Positions 11,968-24,806 are shown, numbered from the stretch's first letter. The stretch: 64,000 nucleotides of DNA from Glebionis coronaria (GCA_025667525.1 CM046882.1:218162592-218226591), one strand, 5' to 3'. A program made the numbers and translations. The notes: generated from the sequence alone by a model not told the origin.

Positions 11968-13445
11968 TTAGGTGAGATTGATCATTCCAATACTTGTTAC
12001 AAAGTACTGCAACCTCCCAACATCAAAGGGTTTAGTTAAAAGATCGGGCACATTTTCTTCTGTGTCTACCCTATCTGGATGTATTAAACCTTTTTAAAAA
12101 CAATCTCTTATAAAATGATGTCTAATTTCTATGTGCTTTGTTTTAGAGTGATGTACAGGATTCTTAATAATGCATAATGTACTGTTATTATCTACAAATA
12201 TCATGGTATGTATAAATTATATCCATAATCCAACAGCTGGTTTTGTATCCATAGAACTTGTCCACAACAAGCAGCTACAGCAACATATTCTACTTTAGTT
12301 GTGGAATTAGCCACCACTGTTTGTTTCTTGCATTGCCAAGATATCAATCTGCTCCCAAGAAATTAGCATCCACCAATTGTGGATTTCCTATCAAACTTAT
12401 CACCTCCATAGTCACTGTCTGAATAGCCAATAAGCTCCAATGGAGAATCCTTTGATACCATGATCCCAAGGTGGGATAGCACCTAAGGTATCTAAAAATC
12501 CTTTTGACAGCATGAAGATGACACTCTCTGGGATTCACCTGATGGCGTACACATGCACACACAACAAACATGATGTCAGGTCTAGAGGCTGTAAGATACA
12601 TCAATGACCCAATTATTGATCTATAATGCCTGACATCCACATCTTTTCCATCTCCAACAAGGGTGTTCCCTATCCATGGGTGTGCTAGCTTGTTTTTCAT
12701 GTGGAGAAAAACCAAACTTCTTCAAGATTTCTTCTACATATTTATATTGAGAGATAAAGATACCATCTTCTTTCTATTGGACTTTTAAACCCACAAAGAA
12801 GTTCATCGCTCCCATTGCACTCATCTTGAACTTGTTTGTCATGAGATTGGAAAAGTCTTCACCCATCTTTGGATTAGATGAACGAAAGATAATATCATCC
12901 ACATAGACCTTAACAAGCAGAAAATCCTTACCAATCTTCTTGGTAAATAAGGTCTGGTCTATGGTGCCCCTCTTAAATCCAATTTCCACCAGATAGGTGG
13001 ACAATGTACCATACCATGCTCTTGGGGCTTGATGAAGTCCATACATTGCTTTATTGGCTCTATGCACTTTATCTGGATGTTCTGGATCTTCAAAACCAAG
13101 AGGTTGCATTACATAAACCTCCTCTTCAATTGTGCCATATAGAAAAGCACTCTTCACATCTATTTGATAAACTGTGAAACCCATGTAAAAAGCATAGGCT
13201 AGGAAAATCCTTATTGCTTTAATCCTTGCAACGGGTGCAAAAACCTCTTCATAGTCTATTCCCTCTTCTTGTCTATAGCTTTGAGCAACTAAACGTGCCT
13301 TGTTTCTGACCACAATTCCTCTCTCATCCTTTTTGTTTCTAAGAACCAAACGTGTCCCAATAGGTCTAACATACCTTGTACAATCCACTAACTCCCAAAC
13401 ATCTTGAATAGAAAACTGGTGAAGCTCATCCTGCAATGCTTCCAC
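11968..13445 (-). pseudogene. copia C reverse transcriptase-RNase H remnant
   Basis: The RT domain is open at 12774-13445 with the catalytic YVDD box in KVYVDDIIF. Connection and RNase H sequence follows at 12344-12715 and degenerates toward the TAA at 11968. A frameshift near 12740 separates the two. The N-terminal RT part that copy A has ([17 protein letters not shown]) is missing because of the deletion at about 13445-13495. The protein would copy element RNA into DNA in virus-like particles; this copy cannot. Confidence 0.85.
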
Positions 13446-13494
13446 CTAACTTAGCATCAACCAACATTGTCCTAGCTGCTTCTATGAGCATTGG

Positions 13495-14409
13495 TCATAA
13501 GGCATCTAACAATTTGTTTCTAAACTCAGCACCATTATCACTTCTAAGTATTTGAACCTCATTCCCTGTCTTCTTCTCAATTTGGGTAATAAAGTTAATC
13601 AAAATAGTGGTAGTATCACTCTTTAAGGCCAAAAAGAAAGTCCAAGTAAATATAGAAAAGTCATCAGTAATAACAAAACAATAAGATTTACCATTCAAAC
13701 TTTCTATATTAGGTGGGCCAAATAAGTCCATATGTAGTAAGTGAAGTGGTTTAAAACTAGAATGCACAAGTTTAGACATAAATGAGACTTTGTGCTATTT
13801 ACCTTTAAGACATGCAGCACAAGAATGATCATTATGGAAAGATTTTGAGGGAAAACCATCAACTAAATAATGTCTCACCAGTCTATTAATATTCTTAAAG
13901 TTTATGTGCCCTTACCTTTTGTGCTATAGATTACTTTCATCTACTGAAGCTTTAGCATAAAGACATGACAGATTGTTATTCATCCTAATTCCATTAAGAT
14001 TAAAATTATAAATGTCCTTATGCCTAGGTGTTCTATAGTCAATGAACTTATCATCATGCATCTTAAAGTCTTTGCTCAACACCAAGCATTCAGCATCAGT
14101 AAAAAGAACCTTATTCTTGTTATCACACACTTGCGACACACTAAAGAAATTATAGTCAAGTTCTTTTACCAAAAATACGTTTTCAAAATGTAAATTATTC
14201 GTGATAAGAGTGCCTTTGCTCGAAATAGTACCATATCCTCCTCTAAAGTACACTTTGTCACCATATTTAATGGGCGTAAAGTTAGTCAAATAATCTTCCT
14301 TCCCCGTCATGTACCTAGAGCATCCACTGTCCCAATATCCATGATCATTGACCTGCTTTTGAATGCCCTGCACATAAAGAAAACAAGTTAGTTTTCTTTG
14401 GAAACCCAA
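13495..14409 (-). pseudogene. copia C protease-integrase remnant
   Basis: The piece at 13924-14409 contains the aspartic protease signature YWDSGCSRYMTG and runs to the integrase N-terminus (ASVDESNL), where a stop interrupts it. The piece at 13495-13779 holds the integrase core with MDLFGP (first Asp) and LRSDNGAEF (second Asp). The catalytic Glu segment is lost in the deletion to RT. As in A and B, protease lies in a different frame from gag. Confidence 0.85.
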
Positions 14410-16860
14410 GCCTGTGCAGACTTGGATTCATTTGGTTGTTCAACAAGAACAGATTTAGTCCTTATAACAACCCCTTGTTCATCCCTTTGTGGCCTACAAA
14501 CCCAGTTTACCCCAATTGGTTTAGTAATGACATTTGAAATATAATGAAATATGTTACAGGTCATAGAAATCCTATCAGAATTAGGGTTTTGGTCTTGTTT
14601 AGGTCTCCAAGACAAACTAGATGAGGCTTTAGACCCTTTTCCCTTAGGTTGTAAATACCTATTATTACTTTTTCTAATATAAGAACCAACACCAGCTTGT
14701 TGTGGCATTTTCATACCATACCTAGAGTTGTCAGCGTTGGAATTGTTCCTGTCAACATTAAATTTGTTCTTGTCAACGCTGATTTTGTTCTTGTCAGCGC
14801 CCAAATTAGGGATTGCTACAGGAACCCATTTTCTGTTAGACCATGTGTTGGTCTTTTGAAAGGGTCTTTATCCATGAGTATTTGTCCCTTTAGAAAAGAA
14901 GGGAGCTGGTCTAGTAACTTGTGGACTTGGTGGAACATAAGGTCTGGGTTTGACCATGGTTGACCTATTGTCAGCGTTGACTTTTAAAGCACTAACACAT
15001 TTATTGGCCAAGTGAGAAAAACTCCCACATGTATAACAAGCTTTTCTAGACAGTGCCTTAGGTCTAGATTGAAAGAAACCTGTCCTATTAACGCTAGCTT
15101 GGCTTTGTGGTGACCTAGGTTTTCTATACATTTCAACATATTTAACACTAGTTTTTCTATTAACAAATGAGCCAAGGTCAACAAGTTTTCTAGTGGTAGG
15201 GTTAGTCACAGTTATGGATGTAGGCTCAAATGGACTCTCACTAAGCATTCCACCCTTAATAAAGTGAAAAGGGTTGTCTTCTTTCCATTTTTCAAGGTCA
15301 GTAACCTTTTGTTAATATTCCTCAACTGGGGTGAGCAGTCTAGGTGGATGAATAAATTCCTCTTCTTGGAGTTCTGGAATACCAGTCCAAGAGAGATCCT
15401 TTCTCTGAACACCATAAAAGTTCCCAGCAGGTGGGGGAACAATAACATATTCATTCATCCCAATCCCAGATATATTCCTAGGTTTTCTTTGTTCACTAAC
15501 ACATTTTTCTAGGGTTTGGCTGGCTTTATAAAAAATTTTAATTCTAAGCTCTACATTTTGTTTATCCTTAATGACCTCATCTAACTTAAGTTGTACTTCT
15601 TCTCTAGATCTCATCAGAGTGTCCCTAAGTTCAATACTAACTTTAAGATCATAAGACAAAACATTAATTTAATCTTTTATGTCAAATTCCATTTTCTTAT
15701 GTTCCTCTATAGTCTTTTCAGTTTAAACAAGTTCAATTTGATAATTTGATAGCTTGCATTTTTCATCAAAAACATCTGATTTTAACTTTAAGATTTCTTT
15801 GTTAAGCTTTTCAGTGTTTAAACGACAACCTTTACTATAGTAAGCATCATCATATACCTCATTATATGATGAAGATGATGAATGTGCCATAAGAGAAAAG
15901 TGAACATGCTCTTCTTCTTCCTTCTCTACAATCAAAGCCTTATTCTCATCCACATCTTTTGCCAAAAAGCTCCAGTCCCATCCAACACCATCAATGTCTT
16001 GCATGGCAACCATAGCCTTTGTCTATTCAACCTTGATGACTTCGCTTGAAGCCTTTACAGCATCAGATCTTCTTGGAGATTTGCATTCACTCATAAAGTG
16101 AGCCATCCTATGGTAGTTGTAACACTCAACCTTGGATTTATCAAATCCAGCAGTGTCTTTAGCATTGAAGTTCATCTTCTTTCGAAAAATCCTATTCCAT
16201 CTGTTGGCCCTTATTCTTGCAAGTCCCTTATTCCATTTAATATCCATCTCTTCCAAATTCTCATCACTGATTTGCTCAAGATCCTTATATGTAATCAAGG
16301 AACCATTGGGCAATGCAGCAATGTATGCACATACTGTATCCAAATCTATACTAGCAGGTTTAAGCCTTGGTGAGTCAACATTGTATGTGTCAGCGTCTGA
16401 ATGTGAGGCACTGACAAAGGTTGATCCACCACTGACATAAGGTGATCCAGTGACAGGATGTACATATGACTCTCTCTCATTGACTTGAGCTTCACTATGT
16501 GAGATAAAAGCCATGTTTCCATATGTCGACTTGCTACCATGATCCAATAAGATTTCATTCTATACAATCCTTAGTTTATTATAGACGTCATCAAAAGTAT
16601 AACTCCTATGGGCATTGGTAGAAATTATAGACCTAGCTTCAATTTTCCATGCCTCACCAAGACTCTTATGGAAAGTAGTAATGATGTCTTCATCATCATC
16701 TTCTGTTCCCATAAAGGTCAACTTGCTGGTGATATCTAGAAGCCTGCTTCTTAACTCACTTAGCTTCTCATTGGGAAGTGCTTTGAACACAGCATATTCA
16801 TGCAGAAGTTTCTTCTTCTTCTCTTTGGTAGTATCATCATTACCACCATAGTTGATTTGA
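14388..16860 (-). pseudogene. copia C gag, main part (broken)
   Basis: This covers the Gag region from the middle of the capsid-like domain to the gag terminator. It contains a first zinc-knuckle region at about 16085-16130 in which the second cysteine is altered (CYNYHRMAHFMSEC). The middle part has coiled-coil character. The second knuckle, CYTCGSFSHLANKC, is at about 15000-15040. Runs of N-[AV]-D-[KR] residues encoded by the TGACA array follow at 14729-14800. It ends at the terminator after WVSKEN (14388). Stops and frameshifts occur throughout. The first part of gag is at 19855-20232, beyond the nested solo LTR. Confidence 0.8.
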
Positions 16861-16865
16861 AGAGC

Positions 16866-19849
16866 TGTAAAACCCACATGCTTTTACCATGAATAGTACC
16901 CTTAAGATCGTACGTACTAGATTAAAACTTTCCTAATATAGCATGATTACGATTATGTGTTAGGATTTTACGTATTACGTACGTGTTAGAACACGATAAG
17001 TATTTACTACGCACGAGCACGTAATAATTATTTGACGATAAATAATCACGAACATGCAATCATGAAATCATGAACGTAATTAAAATACGAACTATTATTA
17101 ATTACGTATATATATTTATTACGAGCGTAATTAAATATATTAGATCACGATAATTACGTAACGAGAACACTTAAAACGCGAACACAAATAATCACGAACG
17201 TATAAATTAACATCGAGACACGGAAAAAGGTACGGGTACCCCATGTGGGGCCCCCTACCTATAGCTACAAGGAACAAATGGGCCAATCCCATTTGTAAAT
17301 TTTACTAAAGGGGTTATAGGATTTTTACACTACTCATTTTACAATTACAGAAGATTTTAGCAAAAACCTAAAACCCTCCTCTCTTCTTTCTTTTTGGCCG
17401 CCACCCTCAAAACACCACAAGGAGGTGTTTGTTGATCTTGGATCTTGGAATTTTAGTTGATGATCGTGTTTATTCTTCGTCCTTTTGATCCACGAATTCG
17501 GTAAATCCTTTTTAAACCTTTTTCTTTTGATTTGATCTTTTATAAATCAAGAACATGTTATGTTTTTACAAAAAAACCTAATTAAAATCATGGATCTAAC
17601 ATGAATTGGGGTTTAATAAAATCAAAAGTATTGTTTTAAGGGGTGTTTGTTTTGGCCGCAGCCTACACCGAACCCAAGGGGGTTTCGGTTTGGCCAACCG
17701 ACCACCATCGAGACCATATGGTCCCGGTTGGTTGGTGTGGGACCCACGGCAGCATCAAGACAAGGGGTACCCCAATTTGGTTCGGGGTACGGTGTCGATT
17801 TCATGTCCGGTTCATGGTTTTGGTTCTAGATCCGGTTCATGGTGTATGTTTGGTTGTTATTTTTTGTGATCTTATGTTAAAAATTAAATTAATAAAATGG
17901 CATGATTAATTTAATAACATGACTTAGGTTATTTTAATTATTAATAATCGTGAAATTAATTAACCTAAGTATTTTTGTATTTTAGACTTATAATTAATTA
18001 ATTATTTAAAAACCATGATTATAATTAATTAATTAACATGACTTAGGTTATATTATTAATAAATAATAATACATGTTTTAACCTAAGTATTTAACTTTAT
18101 TTAATTAAAAACATGTTATACTTTAATCAAATATTTTAACCTATAGTTTAATTTAATTACATGAAATAATTATTAAACTATGCATTATATCATATGACTT
18201 AGGAAATAATCATGAAAACACTTAGGCTTATATACTTAGCTTATTTAACCAGCTTATTTCTAATTATGGAAACTTTCTATTTTTAGAAACTTAATTAAAT
18301 AAGGCAGCTAATCTATTTATGGAAACCTTTTATTTTTAGAAACTTATTTATTTCAGGCAGCTAATCTATTTATGGAAACTTATTTAACTAAGGCAGCTGA
18401 TCTATTTATGGAAACTTTCTATTTTTAGAAACTTATCTATTTTAATCAGTAATTCTATTATTGGAAACTTTCTATTTTAGGAAACTTTCTATTTTTGGAA
18501 AATTTCTATTTTTGGAAACTTTCTATTTTTGGTAACTTTCTATTTTTGGAAACTTTCTATTTTTGGAAACTTTCTAATTTAGGAAACCTGTTATTTTTGG
18601 AAAGTTACTTATTATTACATAGTAAGTATAATAATACATGAAATACCAGAAATACTTAATCAGATTAAACAGAATATAAGATAAACACGGTTTAAGGCTT
18701 TAAAACAGAAAACATGGTAAGAACACATAAAATAAGCTAAGACATGACATAAAACCAGCTATGTATTTAGTAAGCAGATACTTATTCATGTATGTATTTA
18801 TGTAGCACTAGTGGTACGGAAGTAGGATTCCACTCAGTTCATCTTCTTCGTTCACGGGACATAAGGTACGGATTTCCGTCCTTTCAGTATGGACATTCTT
18901 TCCTTATTAGGATTCCCCGTATGCAGCCAACTATTTTCCCGTAGTATAAGTTACGTGTTTGATTGCTTATGTTTAATTAAGAATACCTATAGCCATATAC
19001 ATGCATGACCAGTTTAACCTAGTTATGGAGGTACCATAACCATAACATTAGAGGCACTGATGTTATGACTTCACCATGGCGGAGTGATTGCTCGTGGAGT
19101 CCCTTCAGCTTTTGGCCATTTATTTATATTTATCATGTGGGGCGTATGGGTGCATCCTAGTTACATGTTTTCAGTCAGGATTTCATGGTGAATGTGGTGT
19201 GTGCCTTGCATCCTTCACAAGGAGCTAATCCCTGCTACCCAAAAACCAGTATATTAAATTAGAGGCAGCCCCTCTAATTTGCATGATGAGGTCACCCCTC
19301 CAAGTATTCATGCACGGTGGATTTTCATGACCTATATTGGCTAATGGTAAAATATGACAAAAAGTTTTTACAAGATAAACATAAGACTTTTCAAACTATA
19401 AAACCAGTTTTATCAAGACTTAACCAGGTTACTCGGGACTTAGTTTTCTTCCGCTGTTATATGTTATATGCTTATCCTATTCATGCTTTATTGTACATCC
19501 GTGCACTGAGCGTATTTGCTCAGCCGTTTTCCTTTTCTATGTTCTCAAAACGGTAGGTACTCAGGGACGCTCGTAGACACTAAGAGTACGTGCATATGGA
19601 CTGGAATCTATCTAGCCTTCTTTACTATATGCATTTCCTTTCTTATGATACATTTGCTATGGACATTGTTTAGTCCTTTCCTTTATTATACTATGTTTGT
19701 GTGTGATGAGATTTACGTTTGGACTACCGATGTTTGATTCCGGTATTTTCCTTTTATGGTCAAGTAATGTTTAGACATTTTTCCTTGTATGCTTTGATGA
19801 CACGCCATAATTGCATGTGACATTTCCATTACCAAAATGGGGTGTTACA
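16866..19849 (+). mobile_element. solo LTR of a gypsy element nested in copia C gag (2,984 bp)
   Basis: The sequence runs TGTAAAACCC to GGGGTGTTACA and is bounded by the perfect duplication AGAGC (16861-16865 and 19850-19854) inside the gag of C. No internal region and no second LTR are present, as expected after recombination between the two LTRs of a full element. The last bases match the end of the LTR at 1985-5437, but the rest differs, so it is another family of the same kind. The open frames near 17606-17909 are not conserved proteins. Confidence 0.88.
18256..18601 (+). repeat. 17-bp tandem repeat in the solo LTR
   Basis: Degenerate copies of a 17-bp unit, GGAAACTTTCTATTTTT, are most regular at 18463-18601, with interrupted copies upstream. 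This is a local minisatellite in LTR non-coding DNA. Confidence 0.8.
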
Positions 19850-19854
19850 AGAGC

Positions 19855-20232
19855 TGCCCAAAGTTCTTTTGCGGACTCAAAACTCCTATACGTGTGCTGA
19901 TTGTTAGGACCCAACGAGAGTTTGAGAATGCTTAAGGTCTTTATATCATTCCTTGTTTTGGCTATATTAGCAGTTGATATAGCTCTTCCATCTTTTGGTC
20001 TTTCTCTACGCTCTTCAGTAGTAGAACCCGTGGTAGACCTTACTACAATAGCAGCATCAATCTTAATAGCTTTATCGAATTGATTTCCATATTCAATAAT
20101 TTCCTAGAGAGTATGATCATGAATTTGAAGGTATTGTTCAAAATTAAACTTCCATTGTTCAAAGTTGTCAGGGTCGAGCATGGGGGTTTTTAGGTTGTGG
20201 TTTGATGAGGAAGAAGATTATACAACAGACAT
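19855..20232 (-). pseudogene. copia C gag, 5' part
   Basis: It begins at the ATG at 20230-20232 and encodes the Gag N-terminal region (PMLDPDNFEQWKFNFEQYL, then the WKF-containing helices typical of copia Gag). A stop is present at codon 5. A second stop, TAG at 20104-20106, falls at the Trp codon that is TGG in copy B and TGA in copy A. The frame runs up to the solo LTR boundary. Confidence 0.8.
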
Positions 20233-20300
20233 CTTTTCTGGTTTTAGGGTTTTGGTGTTTTTAGGGTTTACTGTCCTTCTAGATCAAAGTTCCTCAACAA

Positions 20301-20312
20301 GCTCTGATACCA
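20301..20312 (-). other. primer binding site of copia C
   Basis: TGGTATCAGAGC on the minus strand lies two bases inside the 5' LTR end. It matches the usual complement of the 3' end of initiator methionine tRNA. Confidence 0.88.
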
Positions 20313-20314
20313 CT

Positions 20315-20819
20315 TGTTGATCCCCAACTTAGATCGATTAGCTTTGTGTTAACGAAATTGAATCAACTTTAACATGTAGAGAAACTTTGTTGTTATATGA
20401 ATAATCCAAGTGTTACGCGGAATTAACACTTAGATTAAAGAACAAGTAAAACAAATAAACCAAACTTTCACTTTTCATTGATAATCTAACTTGAGTACAA
20501 TGAAAGTTGAATACTGAATAATGGGTCTATAAACTACAAACCCTACGACCTCCTTTCATTACATAAGGAGTCGTGTACAAAGGATAACCTATCAACTATT
20601 CTAGGAAAAGATAAATATAGAAAATACAATATTGAGTATACCTTTTCTTCAAATAATAAACGTGTTGACTAAGTTTTCCTATCAGTGGTTGGACTTCTTC
20701 TTATCAGCGCTTGGATATCTCTTGTCAATGCTTGATCTATCAGCGCTTTATTTCATCCTATCAGCGTCCAATTTACTCTTGTCAGCGTCTGAGTGTCTTG
20801 GCTCATTTTATTCCCAACA
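20315..20819 (-). repeat. 5' LTR of copia C
   Basis: The ends are the same as the 3' LTR (TGTTGGGAAT...GGGATCAACA on the minus strand). The TATAAAAG box of the family has decayed here: the + strand reads CCTTTCATTA at about 20552-20561. The promoter is therefore probably dead in this LTR. Confidence 0.9.
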
Positions 20820-20824
20820 GTAAA

Positions 20825-21060
20825 ACCTTATAATTTATGTTCCGTATTTTTTTCAACAACTTTACTCGATTTTTTAACAGGATAAGACAGCTTACAGCTC
20901 CGTATTTTTCCTTTTTTTACTGCTTTTGACTTATCAAAATTCATAATTTCCACCCCTTTTTTTATTTTATACTTTTATGATATAAATAAAATAATAAAAT
21001 TAAAAAAAATTAAAAAAATATAGGAGGGTATTACTTGTAGAAAAAAAGGGATATGGGTAA
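20825..21060. repeat. MITE-like repeat copy 1, right half
   Basis: This continues 7078-7206 after element C. It contains TTTTTCAACAACTTTACTCG and a tail near GGAGGGTATTACTTGTAG, which parallels GAAAGGTATTACAAGTAA in the second copy (about 21720-21740). Confidence 0.4.
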
Positions 21061-21394
21061 CCACTGCCTTTCTCTATACACAGATACCATACATTCCTAT
21101 GGTATTTATTAATGGTTTCAAGTAATTGGGTATTACTAGTACAATGCATTAAAAAACCCACAAATATTTCGTAATTGCTACTGGGTGGTGTTATTCATAC
21201 TCCCTTTTTTAGAACGGCAAATGTTAATGGTTAATGTGTCGAATCGTGCAATGACATCAAAGCGGCAGAATGTCTTCTTCGAACCCTCGTCTAGTTATGT
21301 TAAATTCCTCATCCGCACCACATGAGAGGCCCTTGGCAGGTCTTGAACCCAAGACTTTCAGGGAATTTCCCGAAAGGAAACCCTCGCCTAGTTA
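21061..21394. other. spacer between the two MITE-like copies, no gene seen
   Basis: No gene is seen. The spacer has an internal direct echo (CGAACCCTCGTCTAGTTATG at about 21280 and AACCCTCGCCTAGTTATTCG at about 21380). On the minus strand GGGTTCAAGACC at about 21340 resembles a polymerase III B box, which hints at an old SINE, but I found no matching A box. Confidence 0.25.
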
Positions 21395-21745
21395 TTCGTA
21401 CCCCCCTTACCACCAGTATGCCACCAGTACCCCCTAATACCTGCTGTACAGACATGACAAGACATTTCTTTATGTTTTTTTGGACAATATTTTTTACATT
21501 TTATAAATTTTTAACTGTGAAATTTTATTCCGCATTTTTTCGGGCAGTTTTACTCAATTTATTAACAAGAGAATACAACTTCCTATATCAATTTTAACGT
21601 TTTACTACTGTTGATTTATTAAACTTTATATTTTGTATACTGTTTTTTTAATTATATATTTTTATAATACAAACAAAATTATAAAATTAAACAAAAAAGA
21701 AAAAAAGTAGAAATTTTTTGAAAGGTATTACAAGTAAAAAAATGG
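21395..21745. repeat. MITE-like repeat copy 2
   Basis: This AT-rich repeat, about 350 bp, parallels the interrupted copy at 7078-7206 plus 20825-21060. Its ends, AGTTATTCGTACCCCC and GGGAGTATTATTAACC, are imperfect inverted complements of each other. There is no coding capacity. It would have moved with a transposase supplied in trans if it is a MITE. Confidence 0.4.
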
Positions 21746-23949
21746 GAGTATTATTAACCAAGCCCTTACTTAAAGATAGCTAGTTCATTTCATCATTTTG
21801 TAAAAAAACCAAGAGGATTTAGTACTAGTTACAAACAAAAGTTTGCATATTACTGTTTGACTTTAATTTTGTTCTCAGTGTGCGTTTATATGCAATACGT
21901 TAATATTTGATCCTTTGGTTGGATGTTAGACATCATACATGTAGTGCATGGTACATTATATGATATATGATGGGGTTAATTCGTGCTCATTTGTTCACTT
22001 AGACGTAGCTATAATAGTATATGGCGTTATTTTAAGATTTTATGTGTACATATATGTAATATAGTAAATCGTATTTTTACGATTTAGGGTTTATCATTTT
22101 GAGGTCTCGGATAAGGTAATAAGTCACGAGAATAATATATGGGATAGTTTTAAGTCATTAGGACTTAATTATTTATTTTATTTCATAATTCAAGAGTTTT
22201 TATAAAAATGTATATTTTTACGTCTTTTACGGTATACGCGTGACGATTTTGAGGTTCGGGAGGTCTTGGGGCTGAAATAAATTAAGCTAAATAAAGGTAT
22301 TATTAAATATATTAATAATTAATAAAAAGAAAAAAAAATAAAAAAAGGGAAGGGAAGTCGGCGTAAACGCAAGAAAGAAAGGGGGAAATGGGAAAAAGGA
22401 AATTGGGCTTTGTACTTGGGCTAGAATTGTTTCTAAATAAATATATACGGATTTTAATTATTAAAAACACATAATAATCCCCTGGAGATCAAGCTTAAGT
22501 CGACGTCCATGGAGTTTATTTTGGGTTTTCATATTTTTTTCTTGTCTTCCATTAAATTTAAGGTAAAACCTTTAATCCTCTTTTCATATTAATTATTATT
22601 AGTGTTTTCTTAATCAAATTATGATTGATTTAGGGTTAGGGAAAATTAAAATCTGAGACTTAATGTTATTGTAAAGATTAGATTAATTAGGGCTTGTAAT
22701 TAGTCATGTATTGGGTAATTAATTAGGTTAGTTTAATTAAATTCGTAATTGAAAACTGGGCATAATTTTAGGTCTATTGTTTTGATCATATCTAGAGTTC
22801 TAGACACTTTCAAGATGCGATCCAAGTACCCCTGAAAAGTTATTTGAGTTGACTTTTGAATACAAGAAACGAGGACTAAATTGGAGGTAGGGAAGTGGGT
22901 CAAAAACTGGTTACAACGGTCGGAGGTCAAAACAGTTTTGAAATCAGTCGGGTTTAAACTAATGTTTTAAGATGGTTTGGATACTTAGGAGTACAATTGG
23001 AATTTCAAAGGAATTAAGAGTTTATATGTTATATAAGACATCTGAAAAAGGTCTAATCAATTGGGATAGTTAAAGACCCTCTGATTATATCAAACTTTTT
23101 ATATGTTCAAAATCAGTAAAATCGAGATAGACAAAAGTATATACATGTATATCAGGGCCTTAACAGCAGCTTTAAAGTTGGCTAAAAAGAGAGGAGTTAG
23201 CTAACACATATAAGGGAATAGGGTTTTATTTACAGAAAGCATGGGTATGGTTAAATGGGCGTTTGGCTCATAGTTTTGGGACTAAAATTGGGACTATTTT
23301 GGGTAAAAAGTAAACCAGATAGGTATCGAATTTGACTAAGTTTAAGACTTGTTAGAGAGGATTATTGGGATGCTTAGAACATATAAATTGAATTGATATG
23401 AGGGTAAGTGTTAGATGTCCATCATAGATGGATGAGCCATTTTATTATTTGGTTCATGTCTTGATAAGTGTGCATTTATTTGTTTAGCTTTTTGCTATTG
23501 CTTGGGATATTTGGAGAAGCTCAATCAGGTGAGTTCATAGTCTTATTTTCACTAAGTTTTTAAATGTTTTTTTTTCTAGTATGGGATGTAGATAACACTT
23601 GTAATGTTTTTTAAATGTCTTAGTACTATGTTTCTTTAAAATATTTTAATAATATGTTTTTCAAATGTGTGGACTTAATGTGCTATTATGTGATATGCCT
23701 ACTTATGTGATATGTTATATGTTCTATTATGCGTTCTAGCATGCGTTCTGAGTACATAGGTTCTGAGTACATGTACATAGTCTTCTCAGAGGCAAGAAAT
23801 CTTGACGAGGATATGGGTTCAACTTCCATACTAGGTATTGGAAACATCCGGATAGGTGTAGGTGCATTTTTTCTTATTTTGTATACTTAATTGTTATGGT
23901 ATGTTATGTTTGTAGTTGTGTGTAACATGAATATCACTTTATAGTCTAT
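21746..23949. other. old repeat remnant, partly gypsy-LTR-like, no gene
   Basis: No gene is seen. Features such as the purine-rich AAGGGAAGGGAAGTCGGCG stretch (about 22345) and GATCATATCTAGAGTTCTAG (about 22784, also present near 28470 in the D LTR) suggest a decayed multi-kilobase gypsy LTR. Clean ends were not found. Element E's LTR starts at 23950. Confidence 0.35.
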
Positions 23950-24288
23950 TGTGTAGAAACTAGAAGGAGGGGTTGAATAGTTTCTCATCGGTATATCTCC
24001 TAATTAAAATTACTTTCAATTAGGTGAGGGCACAAAACTATCTTCTTCTTGAAAGCTAGTTGCATAATGATTAGGTTCAATTCTAATGCATTAACAATGT
24101 GTAGTAAGTATAATGATAATGAATGTAAGTAATGAGTAAAGAAAGAAACAACCTAGTAAGAAGACACCAAGATTTATAGTGGTTCGGCAATGAGGCTTTA
24201 TCCTCGTTCCTAGTCCACTCCTCGAGTACACCTTACTCGAGATTTCCACTATATCCACAAGCTCCCTTCCTGGCGTAGAAAACCATAC

Positions 24289-24510
24289 CACGTCACTTAC
24301 ATTATTTTCTGACACTAAGCTAAATGTCGAGACCTAATCTTAGCTAGGACAAATCTACACAACGTCGCCCACTTCACCATTTTACGACACAAGGCTAGAT
24401 GTCGAGTTCTAATCCAAAGCTTGAACCAATCTTCACAACGTTGCCTACTTCACCATCTTCCGACACAAGGCTAGATGTCGAGTTCTAATCCAAAGCTAGA
24501 ACCAATCTTC
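24289..24510. repeat. 76-bp tandem repeat in the E LTR
   Basis: Three successive units carry GACACAAGGCTAGATGTCGAG and AACGT(C/T)GCC. The second and third begin at about 24361 and 24437, 76 bp apart. The first is more diverged. Confidence 0.75.
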
Positions 24511-24654
24511 ACGACTCTTCACTTTGAAGCTAAATGAGAACTTCACACAACACAACCTCATATCACTTTATAGTTTAGTGAGAACTCACAAGACACAACC
24601 ACATCACTTTATAGTTTAGTGAGAACTAACACAACTAATTACAATTCAACTAAA

Positions 24655-24806
24655 CATATCCAAGTACACACATGTAGCTTGGATATACACAACACAAATC
24701 CAAGCACACACATGTGCAATGGATTTACACAACTCTAATCCAAGTATTCACATATAGCTTGGATGAACACAACTAGTCCAAGTATTCATAAATACATTGG
24801 ATCTAC
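24655..24806. repeat. short tandem repeats with ATCCAAG core in the E LTR
   Basis: About four diverged units of roughly 37-46 bp each carry (A)TCCAAG(T/C)A, an ACACATGT- or TATTCA-type middle and (T/C)TGGAT. They are non-coding. Confidence 0.65.

Larger units (their letters stand above)
7207..20819 (-). mobile_element. copia element C, complete but degenerate, with nested solo LTR
   Basis: This is a minus-strand Ty1/copia element flanked by the perfect 5-bp duplication GTAAA (7202-7206 and 20820-20824). Its order, read leftward, is 5' LTR, PBS, gag, AP-IN, RT-RH, non-coding block, accessory ORF, polypurine tract, 3' LTR. Removing the gypsy solo LTR in gag and one target duplication leaves about 10.6 kb, against 12.0 kb for copy A. 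Part of the shortfall is a deletion at about 13445-13495 that removes the C-terminal half of integrase, the linker and the start of RT. The two LTRs differ at about 34 positions by hand alignment, so C is older than A. Confidence 0.93.

Noticed and set aside
14697..16851. Several plus-strand frames of 78-102 codons opposite the gag of C
   Set aside because: They are antisense shadows of the degenerate minus-strand gag.
17606..17909. Overlapping plus-strand frames of 60-88 codons in the solo LTR
   Set aside because: They overlap each other in several frames, have no family signature, and lie in LTR leader sequence.
21320..21390. B-box-like GGGTTCAAGACC suggesting a SINE
   Set aside because: No A box at the right distance, no tail and no target duplication were found.
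24091..24315. Minus-strand 74-codon frame with a hydrophobic C-terminus
   Set aside because: It falls in the tandem-repeat part of the E LTR and has no recognisable domain.
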